Position numbers and translations under genes: made by a program
From: Lindgomyces ingoldianus
Taxonomy: Eukaryota > Ascomycota > Dothideomycetes > Pleosporales > Lindgomycetaceae
NCBI RefSeq assembly: GCF_010093535.1
Contig: NW_022985162.1
Coordinates: forward strand, 1,524,387 to 1,588,386
Length of the DNA: 64,000 nucleotides
Reading direction: 5' to 3'
In this document: in pieces, positions 22,397-34,344 of the stretch
How the letters are laid out: every line of letters begins with the position of its first letter
Numbering within the stretch: position 1 is the first letter of the stretch
The notes under the pieces: generated by a model
Databases searched by the model: none
What the model saw: the letters and a program-made list of their open reading frames with translations, nothing else
Told to the model about the DNA's origin: nothing

Positions 22397-23818
22397 ATGG
22401 AGACTTACACCGGCCATGTCCGCACGCCGGCCGACGCCATCCTGCTCTTCGAGGCTTGTCGAACCGGCCTGTTGCCCCGTGTCCAGCGCCGACTGTCCGA
22501 GAAAGAGCGCCAGCAAATCAAGTCTGGTTCAGTCTTTGTGTGGGACGAGAGGGAAGCGGGCATGAGGCGGTGGACTGATGGGAAGTCGTGGAGTGCAAGC
22601 CGAGTGTCTGGGAGCTTCTTGACTTATCGGGAAATGGAAGGCAAACGTGGAGGGAATGGATTTCCCACACAAGCACCACCGCCGAAGCGACCGAGCGGAA
22701 AGTCCCCAGATGGATCCAATACGGGAGACTCAGAAGGCGAAGGCCCAGATGGATATCGCTATAAGCCAGATGGGCTCATGAAGCAGTCCTTTAGCATCAC
22801 AACAGCAGGCGGACAGCACCTCCACCTGATCAGCTACTATTCGCGCTCACATCCAACTGCGTCGAACCTGAAGTCACCGACAACAGATCCTCAACTTCGC
22901 CATATCCGCCCTCCCAAGAACATGTACCCGGAGTCGACTGTTAACGAAACAACCAATGTTCCTGCTGTCACTCGAGGGCCAATGCCTGGCTCGCCATTTG
23001 CTCCTTCACCACACCAGATTGGACCAGTATCTCCATTCCCTCGCCCAAGCACCGTCCAACCAGTCTTTGTTCCAGTCGGTTATGGGCCACCTACTCCGAA
23101 CGGCACTCCTCCGTATCAATACCCCTACTATCCGCCGCAACAAGGTCACTCGCCGGTACCCTATCCTCACTTTCTCTATACCCAACCCTACCATAGCGCA
23201 CCACCCACCATGTACGACCGACCACCAGCCCCAATGAGCAACACCAATATACCAGCTCATCCCCCGCACCCAATGGGTCCTCATCCTGGGTATGGTCAAC
23301 CCCAATACACACCACACCCGTCAGCACGGATCATGCAAGCTACCGAACTCGCTCACCACCAAGCCCAAGCCCAAGCCCATGCCCAAGCCCATGCCCAAGC
23401 CATGGCTCAGAGTCACAACCTTCCACCTAGCCACACAACCCTGCCGGAACAAGGACCCCAGCTCCCCGCCATTAATGGAGCATCTATGGCTTCAAGGACT
23501 GAGAAAAAACCTCCAACACCTCAACCTAACGATTCGAGGTCACAGGAATCCTTAGGAGTTCCCGAACAGAACGGAGCTTCAACAAACAGTGCTCCTTCCC
23601 CCGCCAGGACTATTCCCAGCGTTGGGTCTTTGCTAAATACTCATCCTACAGACAACAACATTGATCCCAAGAGCAACCAGAGCAACAGCCGGCTCGGAAG
23701 CAGGAGCCCTAACAGTTCCCAAAGACCAACTCGAGAGATCCCCGGGGATAGGCTCATTGCCAATATCACAACAGACACAAACCAGATCCAAAAGCTCAAT
23801 AGCGTGTCGTTTCGATAG
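22397..23818 (+). CDS. Gti1/Pac2-family (WOPR) transcription regulator, Pac2 type
   Basis: A fungal DNA-binding regulator of the family that includes S. pombe Pac2/Gti1 and the developmental regulators Wor1, Ryp1 and Sge1. One exon of 473 residues. The first WOPR box spans about residues 3-85 (GHVRTPADAILLFEAC ... SGSVFVWDEREAGMRRWTDG ... GSFLTYREMEGKR). The second box spans about 115-160 (YRYKPDGLMKQSFSI ... HLHLISYYSRSHP). RVQRRLSEKER and FVWDEREAGMRRWTDG mark it as the Pac2 branch and not the Wor1/Ryp1 branch, which has IYEE...GIKRWTDG. The C-terminal two thirds are disordered and rich in Pro, Gln, Tyr and His, as in transcription activators. A QA/HA repeat lies near residues 321-337. It stands alone behind a very long gene-free region, which suggests complex control. 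Role in this fungus unknown. Confidence 0.92.
   Translation: METYTGHVRTPADAILLFEACRTGLLPRVQRRLSEKERQQIKSGSVFVWDEREAGMRRWTDGKSWSASRVSGSFLTYREMEGKRGGNGFPTQAPPPKRPSGKSPDGSNTGDSEGEGPDGYRYKPDGLMKQSFSITTAGGQHLHLISYYSRSHPTASNLKSPTTDPQLRHIRPPKNMYPESTVNETTNVPAVTRGPMPGSPFAPSPHQIGPVSPFPRPSTVQPVFVPVGYGPPTPNGTPPYQYPYYPPQQGHSPVPYPHFLYTQPYHSAPPTMYDRPPAPMSNTNIPAHPPHPMGPHPGYGQPQYTPHPSARIMQATELAHHQAQAQAHAQAHAQAMAQSHNLPPSHTTLPEQGPQLPAINGASMASRTEKKPPTPQPNDSRSQESLGVPEQNGASTNSAPSPARTIPSVGSLLNTHPTDNNIDPKSNQSNSRLGSRSPNSSQRPTREIPGDRLIANITTDTNQIQKLNSVSFR
23359..23405 (+). repeat. Hexanucleotide repeat (CCAAGC/CCATGC) inside the WOPR gene
   Basis: About eight imperfect copies of CCAAGC or CCATGC encode alternating Gln/His and Ala. 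The unit is six bases long, so copy changes keep the frame and would only lengthen or shorten the low-complexity region of the regulator. Confidence 0.8.
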
Positions 23819-25069
23819 CGCCTCATACGAGTAGCAATCGTTTTGAGTTTCTTAGCCACTTCCTTACGACTTTCCTTCTCCTTTACTTCATCAACTGTGG
23901 TAACGATTGTTTTGTCGCAAAATGGTTAGAGGGGCAGTCTCACAAGCATGTGCCAGCTAAATATAAGCGGCACCTTATGTAGCGGCAATACGGATGCATA
24001 TAGGCGGCGTTCGGAAACTGATACTATTTTTAAGTGAGAGCGATCTAACTACGCATGGTTTGAGCTGATTAGGCTCTGGAGTTGATGGTTTACGTGTGAG
24101 GGAACACACATCAAAGGTTTCTTTTCGTGGGTCACATGGTTCTCAGGAGCATCGGGCATGGGAGTTTCGCCATGGACAGGCCATGCGATGATCTGTAATA
24201 AAGTTTCCACGATACGCGCTGGAGTCTAAGTATTTAGGAGCAATCAACCGCTTGTAACACTTGCAAGGTTATTTTCATGCTTAAATTTGCTGTGCGTCGA
24301 ATCCATGGATAAGCTGGCTCGCTTCCGTATTTCAACACGGAGTTAATAACGACATTCAGTCCCAACAAAGAATATCGATGAAACATGACTGATGCAAGGC
24401 AAGTTCTACCAGCCGACCCTTCGAGCTTAATATGCAGTTGACACCATTGGCTCTTCTTGGGACGTGCATACCGGAATCTGTTCATAAATGAATCCGACAG
24501 TGTTCGCAACTGTTTGAGCAATTACGAATAGGCATTCACAGGTACCAAAACGTACAGTACGATTAAGGTTTCTCCGCATCGGTGTTCCAGCTCCCGTTCG
24601 GTTTTTATTCGGTGAGTTTCCCTATCTCGCGGGCTCGGAATGTGACCTCCGGACCTCTCCCTCCCATCGCAGCTTCCCTATTAGGAATAACGTGCTGTGA
24701 ATCACCCGCCACAGCATCATTCACAACCTAGCACCCACCCCCCACTGTCGTGCAGATCGACCAAGTCACCCAACGGCTTGCTGGCTGTATGCTACATCCG
24801 CGTCCTCAATGCCGCTATCGATGCCGTCACTTTGATTTTAGAGAGATTCCTCCCTTGGAGACATGGGTGTTCGTATCACGTCTTTCCCAGGAGTCGGATT
24901 GCTTGATTGCAAGCGTCGAGCTTATCGCATGCTACCATCTGATTGACAGAAAGCACCTGATTCTATTCTCCCTCCCCCACCCTCCTCTCTCATAAATGCC
25001 TCCATGTCCCGAAGGTCTAGAGCGGAACATTATTCACCTTTGAAGTATTTGATTCTGTGGGATCTTCGG
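23819..25069. other. Intergenic: terminator side of the WOPR gene and permease promoter
   Basis: About 1.25 kb with only short, unsupported frames. The right half precedes the permease gene and contains three HGATAR-type sequences on the minus strand (24622-24627, 24815-24820, 24921-24926), the pattern bound by nitrogen GATA factors. About one or two would be expected by chance in this length, so the case for nitrogen control is weak. Confidence 0.4.
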
Positions 25070-25077
25070 TATATAAA
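25070..25077 (+). promoter_or_regulatory. TATA box of the permease gene
   Basis: TATATAAA lies 51 bases before the permease ATG. Good TATA boxes are uncommon in constitutive fungal genes and more usual in strongly regulated ones, which fits a nutrient transporter. Confidence 0.5.
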
Positions 25078-25127
25078 GCCAGGAACGTCCTGTTCTTCGA
25101 CTCTACACCGAACTTGATCCGGCAGTT

Positions 25128-27262
25128 ATGGTGGATACATCAGTCGAGAAAGAGACGATGCCGAGTGACGTTGTGAGGGTTATTACAGGCACTTCGAGGG
25201 GTGAACAGAAACATGTTCCAGAATACCTACTCAAACACTCGCACGATGCAGATGCGGCGATGAAAGCCTTTGAGGGTTTCGAAGGGCAGACGATCATTTT
25301 GACAGAGGAGGAAAACAAGAGGTTGTTGAGGAAGATTGATATGCATTTGATGCCTGTAAGACTGATATAGATTGCCTTCAACTTTTCGACAAATTTCACT
25401 AATTACAGATCGATAGATCCTCTGTGTTGTGTAAGATTAGAGCCGTTTTTCTCTATCGCCCAACAAGAAGACTGACAGCAGCTTAAAGATACGGGTTGAA
25501 TTACCTAGATAAGACGACATTGAGTTATGCTAGCATCATGGGTCTTAAGCTTCCTCCATCAGGCGACAAAAACAGAAGCGGGATAGGTATCTCAGGTACT
25601 CAGTACTCCTGGCTTGGATCCATGTTTTACTTTGGTTATCTGGCCTGGGAATATCCTACGAGCCGCCTACTTCAAAGGCTGCCGCTCGGCAAGTACTGTA
25701 TGCTCACCCACCGCCTGTCCATTTATATGCCAAAGAGAAATTTGACTTGTTCTAGCTGCGTTCAATGTCATCATGTGGGGGCTGGTTTTGTCCTGCTTTG
25801 CTGCGACGGAGAATTATGGTGGGGCCATTGCTATTCGATTCTTTCTTGGAGTTTTCGAGTCTGCTGTTACACCGGGATTTGCACTTTTCACCTCTCAGTG
25901 GTATACTAAGAAAGAGCAAGGGACACGGACTGGTATATGGTTTTCATTCAATGGATTCGCGCAGGTAATACATGCTATTTCTCCCACACTCAACTTGTCC
26001 CGCCGTACCCAAGACTTTTCACAAGGCTTTCATCGTAGAGAAAATCGAGTTCGGTCGGCTCAAATATTAATGATAATTTCAGCTAACTGTCGTCACTAGA
26101 TATTCGGCGGGCTTGTCGCCTACGGCATAGCAGTCGGATGCCGTAAATACGGCACTTCCCTCGAGCCTTGGAAAATCGTCTTCCTCGTCACCGGCCTCTT
26201 GACCTCAACAATCGGATTCATCTTTCTCTGGGTAGTACCAGATAACCAATTAAATTGCCGATGGCTCAGTAAAGAAGACCGACTTCTCGCGATCGAAAGA
26301 ATTCGGATCAACGGCCAAGGAGTTGGAAACAAGCACTTCAAGTGGTATCAATTCAAGGAGGCATTGTTGGACCCACTGAGTTGGGCTTTCTTCTTTTATG
26401 CCCTTATTGCTGATATCCCTAATGGTGAACCTTTCCTTCCCACTCGCATTTACTAGGCATATCGACTGACATATCTAAGGCGGTATATCCAACTTCTTTT
26501 CTCAACTAATTGTCGGCTTCGGCTACACTCCCGAACAGTCCCTCTTATACGGAACACCAGGCGGCGCTGTGGAAATCGTCATGCTTATCGGATGCGGCTG
26601 GGCTGGTGACAAATATGGAAACCGGATTCTAATCTCCATGTCCGGACTTTGTCTGGCAATTTTAGGGATGATTCTTATCGTCGCCCTACCACTAGGTAAC
26701 AATAAGGGGCGATTGGCAGGATACTATCTCACGCAGGCCAGCCCGACGCCGTTTGTAGCATTGTTGAGCCTGGTTAGTAGCAATGTTGCGGGATATACCA
26801 AAAAGACCACTATAGCTGCCATGTAAGCTGGAGTACTTCGAAGAAAAACGGGACTCGCTAATGAAGTTCAGGTATCTCATTGGCTATTGCACGGGGAACA
26901 TAATTGGTAAGCCAATATCCCCACACCGTCTCCATTTCCACGCATGAGTCTCTTCTAATCCTCGACATGCATAGGTCCTCAGACCTTCCGCGCTGAAGAC
27001 GCTCCCCGGTATGTTCCGGCCGAGATCACCATAATTGTTTGCTGGAGCGTCTGTTTGGGTATTCTTACCTTCATATACGTACACTGCGTATTGCAGAACA
27101 ATAAGAAAGCGAAGGTCAGAGCAGAGCCTGGATATGTCAAGCTAGAGAACCAAGAGTAAGCTTTTTATTCAACTTCCATTGTGGATACGAGGTGCTGATT
27201 GGAAGTGCAGATGGCTTGATCTCACCGACAAGGAGAATCCGGAATTCATATATACGCTTTAG
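25128..27262 (+). CDS. MFS permease of the allantoate (Dal5, anion:cation symporter) family
   Basis: Plasma-membrane importer for small organic anions such as allantoate, ureidosuccinate or vitamins; the exact substrate is unknown. Nine exons give 531 residues: 25128-25355, 25417-25430, 25489-25697, 25756-25964, 26100-26424, 26480-26822, 26872-26906, 26975-27155, 27211-27262. All introns are GT...AG and 49-135 bases long. The second exon is only 14 bases. Family signs: cytosolic N-terminus, then YGLNYLDKTTLSYASIMGL in the first membrane region, YSWLGSMFYFGYLAWEYP, RFFLGVFESAVTPGF with QWYTKKEQ following, FSFNGFAQIFGGLVAYG, and the late motif YLIGYCTGNIIGPQTFRAEDAP. About twelve membrane spans fit. 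The nearby TATA box suggests regulated expression. Confidence 0.92.
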
Positions 27263-29565
27263 GAGGTATCAGCCTACAGCGAGAGTTATGTTTTGAAATT
27301 GTAGAGGGTTTCGAAGTTAAGGTGATCACTGCTGGTCAAAGAATGATAAGAGGGACTGGGGCTCAGTGAGAGTTAACGTGTAATAAATATAAAAGGTCAT
27401 GTTTTTTGACATTCCAATATCTCGGTAGATGTCCCAAGTTCGCACGAAAAATCAAAAGATGTGCACACTCGCACTCATCGTCAACGGGGCTCTCTCCCCT
27501 TCTAACGTTCGAAAACAGCGCTCGCTCAAGCTACCTACAAAAAGAGAAAGAAACAAGCGCATGAAACTAACCGTAGATAAGGAAAGAAAAATATCAAAAT
27601 AGCTGCTCACTTGAGCTAAGGGAACTCTCCTCACTTAAGATTTCAACAGTAACCTCGTGAATTTACTCTTCGAGGGACCTGCGTCTTGCTCTCTTGAAGC
27701 CGGTCCTAAATTGGCGAAATCTAGGAATAAAGCTGGCACAAGTTTCTACGTGGGAAACTTGTAGTGGGGGAACTGTGGCTGATTTCCCGCCACACCAACC
27801 CAAGTTCGTTTATTGAGGACTTGTGGGAATTTTTGGGTTAATATAGGCCACAAGTAAGAGTTTAGGGGTATGGAAGAGAGAGACGTTTCGTAATTTGAGG
27901 GGATGTGAGATGAGTCAGCGCTGACGGAATTGGATGTGCACAGTGGTGGCTGCAGAGGATCCATGTGAGTGAGTTTCGTCGGTCACCATCATATGCTATA
28001 GCCGTGATTGTGACCCTATAGCAGTGGACCACTGATTGTATCTAAGAAAATGTGATTGGGATCTTGAGGGTTTTGGAAGATTTTCCCATTTCTCAACCAA
28101 CTCCGTCCCCAGTCTATCGCTTGTCCCTTGCAATGAGTTGCATGGAGGCCGACTGCAATACCCGATTTCCTTCTTTGAGCCATGTATCTATGTGCTCTCC
28201 ACACTCTGTTGGAACGCGTATAATTCCTGATCTTTTTTTTCTCGCTCTTCTCATCCCCCAGCTGACATCTCTATTCTCTCTTGGAAACCTGTGGCTAGAG
28301 GGACTGGTTAAGGAAGCGGTAGAAGTTCTTGATGTAAGTTTAGCACGGTACCTGGTATAAAACCAAAACCTCGCCGCTTCTACGCCTATATGCTCTCGAC
28401 AAGCTTTTGGCCTGTTGGGAAACGATCTTAGAGACACTTGCCGCTGGCTAGAGCTCGTGAACTAGAACGTCACATAGAAACACAGATAGTCTCGCATCAA
28501 GGAGGTGAAGTCCGGTGTGAAAAGAGAGGTCGCTGTTCTCCAGCAAGGAGTTTAATATATAGACTCTACTCCTGGCCATCCTCCGCGCTGTATGTAACAT
28601 GCTGTATTAACAACACTAATCATGTCGTCAGTTACAACTACGCATTTTGCAACGTTTGCTGCGGTTCCGTACAACTGCATGGATACTTTTCTCCAGGGGC
28701 TTTCTGTCGAGTTCATGCAATCCTCATTGAAGAGTTGTCCCTGTACACTAATACTCTTCCCTAGCTAGAGGAAATTCCTACGCCCGAACCATTCCGAATA
28801 CGGCAAACTTAGTAACTCCACCATCCCTTTAGAAAATATTGACTAGTCGTGGCTTGGTGTGTTGTGTGGCGCTGTTGTTGGGAGGAGTCTCTTGGTCGGG
28901 AGGCTTTACGTCAAGACGTTCGTTATTTGGATGTTCGTAGTTCAGGAGTTTGGCATTTAGATGTTTTTCTTTAACATGTTCCTTGGTAAGAAAATGTTCT
29001 TGTTAGTGTTAGTAGGCCCGTAGGGTTTTCTGGAAGACTTCTTTACCTGTCTCGGCGTATCCTTTGTCTCTGGAAATGTTATTAGCAGCCGCAATTAATG
29101 GAAAAATAAAAGTAACGGCTGGCTGTTCACTAACATAATGGAAATTTGATTTGCAATGAGAATCGGCATCGTCTTAATATCTCCCTAAATATAACAAAGG
29201 GTTGATGGATCAAATATGCCCTCCCCTAGTCATGTTCCGTGATGTGTGTTATTAACGCAAAGGTCTAATAAAATAGACTTGAATTAGCTAATTAGCACTA
29301 AAGTTGAGGCAATCTTTTCCAGGATGAATGCACAAAGAAAGTGGGTAAGAAGAAATATCCTGGAGGCCGTGAGTAGCATTGCTAGAGACGGGACCAGGAA
29401 TGATGATCCATAACCGATGTGAACCCTTCCAGTCCTTTTGAATAGCATAATATCAAACTCCAGAACAGATGTTCGTAACATTTGAACGCCAACCAATGAC
29501 CAAGCACAGTGACAACCCTTATCCAGCCAGCTCACCTGAGCGATCGTATTTCATAAATGAGAGAT
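27263..29565. other. Intergenic, no supportable gene
   Basis: About 2.3 kb between the 3' ends of the permease and RCR genes. Frames are short. 28.8-29.3 kb is AT-rich and shows loose internal repetition around ATGTTC/GATGTT words (about 28915-29000), not a clear repeat family. Nothing else could be supported. Confidence 0.45.
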
Positions 29566-30222
29566 TCATCGGATGACTCCATCACCCTTGCCTGGGGGAG
29601 GACCAGATGGGGGAGCATAGACGTCGTCGCCACCGCGAGGATGAACAAGTTGAGGAGGCTGGAGTTCGACGCCAGCCTGTTGCTGACCGTAGGGCTGCTG
29701 ACCGTAGTAGGCTTGGTTTGCTCCGTAGTATGAGTTCTGCGGAGGCTGAGCGGAGTATGGCGGGGCTGGCTGACTGTACTGGTTATTGTAGTACGGCTGA
29801 GCGTGTTGGTTGTATTGTCCTGGTCTCGCAGCCCATCCGGTGCCATAGAAGGGATTTTGGCCGGCGCGACGTCGACGACGAGCCGTGAAGCAACTATATA
29901 GAGATGTCAGAACGCTGCAATAACGGCCAAGAAGGTATTGTCGAAGCACTTACGAGCATAGGACGAAGAGGAGGAAGAAACCGATGATGATTACTGCCAG
30001 AACGACCCATCGTACCCAGTCGTTCCACGCGGTATGGCAATATCGGTAACCATTTCCATCATAATAACATCTAGTCATAATTTAGTATCTGTTGTTCAAG
30101 TCGAGATGCCTGAGGGTCAAAGTAGTGTGGAAGAGATGAAATCTGTAGGTGTGGGGTGAGGGAAGCTATAAGCAAGCAGAGACGTCTACGTACTCGGAAT
30201 ATCGGGGTTCAAGGGTTGGCAT
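29566..30222 (-). CDS. RCR-family membrane protein (chitin synthesis regulation/Congo red resistance type)
   Basis: A short single-span membrane protein of 157 residues in three exons: 30222-30194, 30070-29954 and 29893-29566. Introns of 123 bases (GTACGT...CTAG) and 60 bases (GTAAGT...ATAG, branch TTCTGAC) are clear. A short N-terminus with YSECYYDGNGYRYC is followed by one hydrophobic segment (about residues 29-50), a CFTARRRRR stop-transfer sequence and a long Pro/Tyr/Gln/Gly-rich tail ending GDDVYAPPSGPPPGKGDGV. PPxY-like and Pro-rich stretches in such tails recruit Rsp5-type ubiquitin ligases in yeast Rcr1/Rcr2, which act on plasma-membrane and endosomal proteins and on chitin deposition. 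The role here is inferred from the family only. Confidence 0.88.
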
Positions 30223-32631
30223 TTTGGCTAGGTTGCTGACGACGTCAACAGCGATACGGGAGCTAGAGAGTTGACTAAAGAGGAACAACCAGTAGTAGGT
30301 GGAGGAGGTGTAAGTGTGAGGGACAAAGGGCAAAGATTCCAAGAGGCGAAGTATGACGAATATGAGCGCGGCAAGGCAGGGATTAAGGATTTGACACAGC
30401 CACAGCCAAGTGCCTCGTTCCTGGCTGACCGGATCAAGCGGACGCAAAATGTCACCACGCTCCGCCCTGTGCTGCTCAGGGACAAACTGTCATCATTCTT
30501 TGTGGGCGAAGTGTGATCTGCTGCGGCTTGCGCTATTGCGACTCCTCTTGCCGATTCTAGTTCTATTAGTTTCTCTTGAAAGGCTGGGATCTCGTGAGTG
30601 TGGCTTGGTGGCTTGTTCTAACGGTCTCTTGACTGGCATGCCCTCATCATCAGTCCACCGGGAAGAGCCGACGGCTAGTTGGATACGGTACAGTAGCATA
30701 TTCACCTCTTGTGGAACATGAGCAGACTTCTTCCTAGAATTAGGGAGAATGCCAACAGGACGCAAGTTTCTGTCCGGAAATACGGATCCGTACCCCTGCT
30801 ATGTTCCACGTTAGGTGATCAGGAATCGTGTTCAGCATGTGTGCCTCGAGGCTCCTTTGGCAGCCGGATGGGGCAATCAGTGGCCCGGATCGCGAGCCTA
30901 TCGCAAATTCAACGCAGGCAGTGCAGAGTCTTCTGTCAGACGAGTCGGTAAGGGAGCCAGAATTCTCTGTCCAGCATAGTCGCGGTTGTGGAGAACGGCA
31001 CAGCTTGACGGGAGTTGGCTTTTTCGACAGCGCGGTGTTGGATCAGATATCCAGCTGCATGATGCAAACAGGGTCTTCGGACTGCCCTTCGCTGCTGAGG
31101 GCCGTTTTCAGACACTCAATAGGATTTCTGTGCCCTCATTCGATGGCGATACAACACAGGGCTTTGCTTTTGACTGAACCTCGAGGATTCTCGCGTCTCC
31201 GAGGATCTGTCTTTGCCACTTTCGTACAGACCGCTGTAGGTATATATGCTAGATGAATCTAATGCTTCCCAGACGCATGACTGAGAGATAACGTGCCCCT
31301 TCTCCGCTCTGCATAGCATGAAAATAACGACTACATAGAGTCCCGGCGCTGGCCAAACAACTGTCGCCGGTGGTCCGCACTTGCTCCTGAACACGCTGCG
31401 AACCGTCATCGTCCCCCTCAAATCATCGACGAGGAAAAACGGGGTCTGCGGAGGGCAAGACCAGGGATCGCGCATTGTTGTTCGAGGCCCCGATCGCAAA
31501 TGATGTTGGGAGCCAATGAGAGCAGATATGTACAGTATCCCTGGTGCAAGGCGCTAATGCAGGATGAGTTGTCCATTGTAGAAGCATGCCTCAGAAATAA
31601 TAGTTGTTGCTTGCAGCCGTCCAACTCGATCCCAAAAATCCTTTGGGCCTTTTTTTGCTCTTTCTCTCTCTCTTACTCTGCTGCTGCTGCTACTGCCGCT
31701 GCTCTGCAATGTGCCCAGTATCGCTCATATCCGCAGTAGTTCCGGCTCAACCTTGTCTGCCCCTGCGCTGGGCCGTCCTCGTTGCTGCGACCGCCAAAAT
31801 GATCCGACTCGCAACATCGCGGCGCGCCAGCCCAGCCCGGAGACGCAATCGCTCAACCACCGACCGCGAGCAAGCTTCATTGATCAATGGCCACCATATT
31901 CGTTTCGCAGCGACATTTCTCTTATCATATGTGACGCGCTTTTGATCATTGACACCAGCCATCGTCCTACCTTCGCCTGTGCGCCGCACTTGGACGCCCA
32001 AGAGCAGCACGTTTTCTAGGAGAAACCAGAGTCCTCAAGGACGTTAAACTCCCATTTGGCGGGCCCTGACTGTCGCAAGTGGGAGGTTGCCCTCCAACTG
32101 GCAGGCGAGCCTCTTCATCACGGGTTCCGCGATCAACCTAGGAACACCAACCTCAACACTAAACGTCTCCTTAATTTTTTTGCCACACCCTATCGCGCTA
32201 CTGCTCACAAGAGAAATCCAAATAAGTTGATACATGGTTAATCCAATATTAGGAAGTCATCCGAAATCCTTCGCTTCGCTAAGAACGTGGAACCATATCG
32301 AAGTCCCCTGTAGAGGAGTGGATATCGATGACCGCCTGCCAGAATGAAAGCTTAAAACGAGGAAATGAGTTACGAACTGGGGAATTCGAATGTTGGCCAT
32401 CGCTAGCCTGCAGATCAAAACTGCCCGTCTTTCTTTCCGTCGCGTCGTGAGAATCATTAAGTATATCGTATAAAAGCTGACGGGCCGTACCCATAAGAAT
32501 ACAGGCTCATCAGAAGTCATGAAGTTTGCCGAAAATCAGATCCATGTCGAGTCGACTACCTACTTTGATAAGCCTCACGTCGACAGGAGCTTATAGGTCA
32601 CGCTCTTACTTACGCCAACTCCAAACACCGC
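30223..32631. other. Intergenic, no supportable gene
   Basis: About 2.4 kb between the RCR start and the 3' end of the Arl8 gene. Several frames of 80-140 codons exist but lack a proper ATG or domain and overlap one another. A CTG-rich microsatellite-like stretch lies at about 31678-31708. It must contain the RCR promoter, next to 30.23 kb. Confidence 0.45.
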
Positions 32632-33736
32632 CTATTTGCTCGCTCGAGCGATCAACCACTGGAGGACGGCATCGAGGTTCGTCTCCTCCTTCGCGCTGAT
32701 GCCGTAGCACGACACTTCGCGATGCGACACCGACTTGAGGTTCAAAGCGTCGATCAGTTCATCCACCGAGAGCTTGTCGGGAAGGTCCGACTTGTTGCCG
32801 AGCACAAGAAGAGGAATGCCCTCTAATGCTGGCTTTTCAAGTAAGAGCTTGAGCTCCTCGCGGGCAACGGGGAGAGCCCCCTTGTCGGCGGAGTCGACGA
32901 TGAAACTGGAATCGTGAGCGAGAACCTCGACATATCGATACGAGCCTTACACCATCGCATTCACTCCCCGACAGTACCGCTCCCACATGGAACGGAATCT
33001 GGGTTGGCCTCCAAGGTCCCAACTACAACGCCAATCATGGTCAGCAGATACAATTTCAATGGGGGGACACTACCCAGGCATTCGCAAGGCTGGTAGGGAT
33101 GGTCTTGGCGCTGCAGGAGCTTGATGTGCGTGACCAAGATTGTTCTCAAGAGGACTCACCACTTCAGGGTGACATGACCCTTCTGCACTCGCTTCATATT
33201 GAAACCAACAGTGGGGATGGAGCTATTGCCAAGCATCAGAATATGAGCTAACCAGGATGGAGCCTGCGGATGCGCGAAACATTGAACAGGAACATTGACG
33301 AAACAGCTCGCCAGCGACCTGCGCAACAGGAATTGGATGGTTGACATACTCGACGGTGAACTCCCCGCCCTAGAAGCAGTGGGTCAGAACGGGTTCGTCG
33401 AAGACATATCGGCGAGGTAGCACGGGAATTTCCCAAAATGGCAGAGACTCACCGCCAGAACTCTCAACAACGACGTCTTGCCGGCGTTCTGCAGGCCTAT
33501 CATGGTGATATCCATCTCAGTAGCCCTGGACAACGAGAGCAGTCAGCTTCCAGGCGTACCTATTGTCAAAGTCGGAGTTTGCTTTTTCTTGAGTACAAAT
33601 TTGATGGGGGGATAAGGTATCAAATGGCGCACAAGGCGACGAGGACTGGGAGCAACACAGCGGGACAGGAGAGAGCGGGAACAAACCAGAACAGGCGCAA
33701 GAGCCAGTCGTAGATGCGGCGGAAGATGCTGGCCAT
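32632..33736 (-). CDS. arl8: Small GTPase Arl8 (ARF-like)
   Basis: ARF-like GTPase that in animals acts on lysosomes, linking them to kinesin and HOPS; a vacuole/endosome role is likely in fungi. Six exons give 183 residues: 33736-33687, 33525-33453, 33369-33350, 33222-33160, 33022-32951, 32905-32632. Introns are 161, 83, 127, 137 and 45 bases; the third exon is only 20 bases. The N-terminal amphipathic [17 protein letters not shown] helix replaces the myristoylated Gly of ARFs, as in Arl8. Seen boxes: GLQNAGKTS (G1, about residues 27-35), SIPTVGFN (switch 1), [19 protein letters not shown] (switch 2), [12 protein letters not shown] (G4) and [10 protein letters not shown] (G5). It is divergent from the RPA135 gene. 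Confidence 0.95.
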
Positions 33737-34344
33737 GGTGGGAGGAATCCGAGATGTTGCTGGCTTCGAGGAGTTGTTGTCTGCCTGCGGGAAATTGGTG
33801 CTGGACGGGCAGCGTTGGTGAGAAGTCTGGGAATCCTTGCTGCGGGGTGATTTCTCGGGCAATGCCTGACGATCAGAGCGTGATCTGGGTAGCAACAGCA
33901 GTGAATAACAATGCCCAAGGCACATGCAGCTAGAGCCAAGCAGTGCAGCGGAGAAGTTCAGGATGAGAGAGAATCCGTGCCGCTCTAAAATGAGTGGTAG
34001 CAGTTGTCTTGTGCACCCGCATCTGGAGCCGCGTGCCAAGGCCCAGGCGCTGCGAGGCCAGAGCAGGACCGGTGACCTCGAGCTGCAGTGTATTCGCTGG
34101 TCGCTTAGGTGCACTATCGATAGCACGGCCCACTTCCTTGCAAGCGTGGTAGCCCTGGGAGCGACTTTTTTTTCTTCATGAAGCTATAGGAGCTCTCCTC
34201 CTTCACCGCAGCAGCATTGAGCCCTGTGTCTGCCCGTGAGGCCTGCGATGAGACCTCCCGCTTCGCCATAGGCTCACTGCCCTCCTCCGATCCCCTCCTT
34301 GACCCGAGGGCAGGAACGCGCCCTACACGCCCGCACCCACCGCA
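33737..34344. promoter_or_regulatory. Shared 608-bp divergent promoter region of arl8 and RPA135
   Basis: The start codons of the two genes face away from each other across 608 bases. Small frames inside are short and unsupported. Both 5' leaders and promoters must fit here. I could not identify specific sites. Confidence 0.5.

Noticed and set aside
24600..25127. GATA-type sites as proof of nitrogen control of the permease
   Set aside because: Three HGATAR matches in about 500 bases are close to chance expectation. Mentioned only as weak evidence.
25409..25430. Alternative acceptor at 25408 in the permease gene
   Set aside because: Gives a sequence that does not fit the conserved membrane region, whereas the acceptor at 25416 does.
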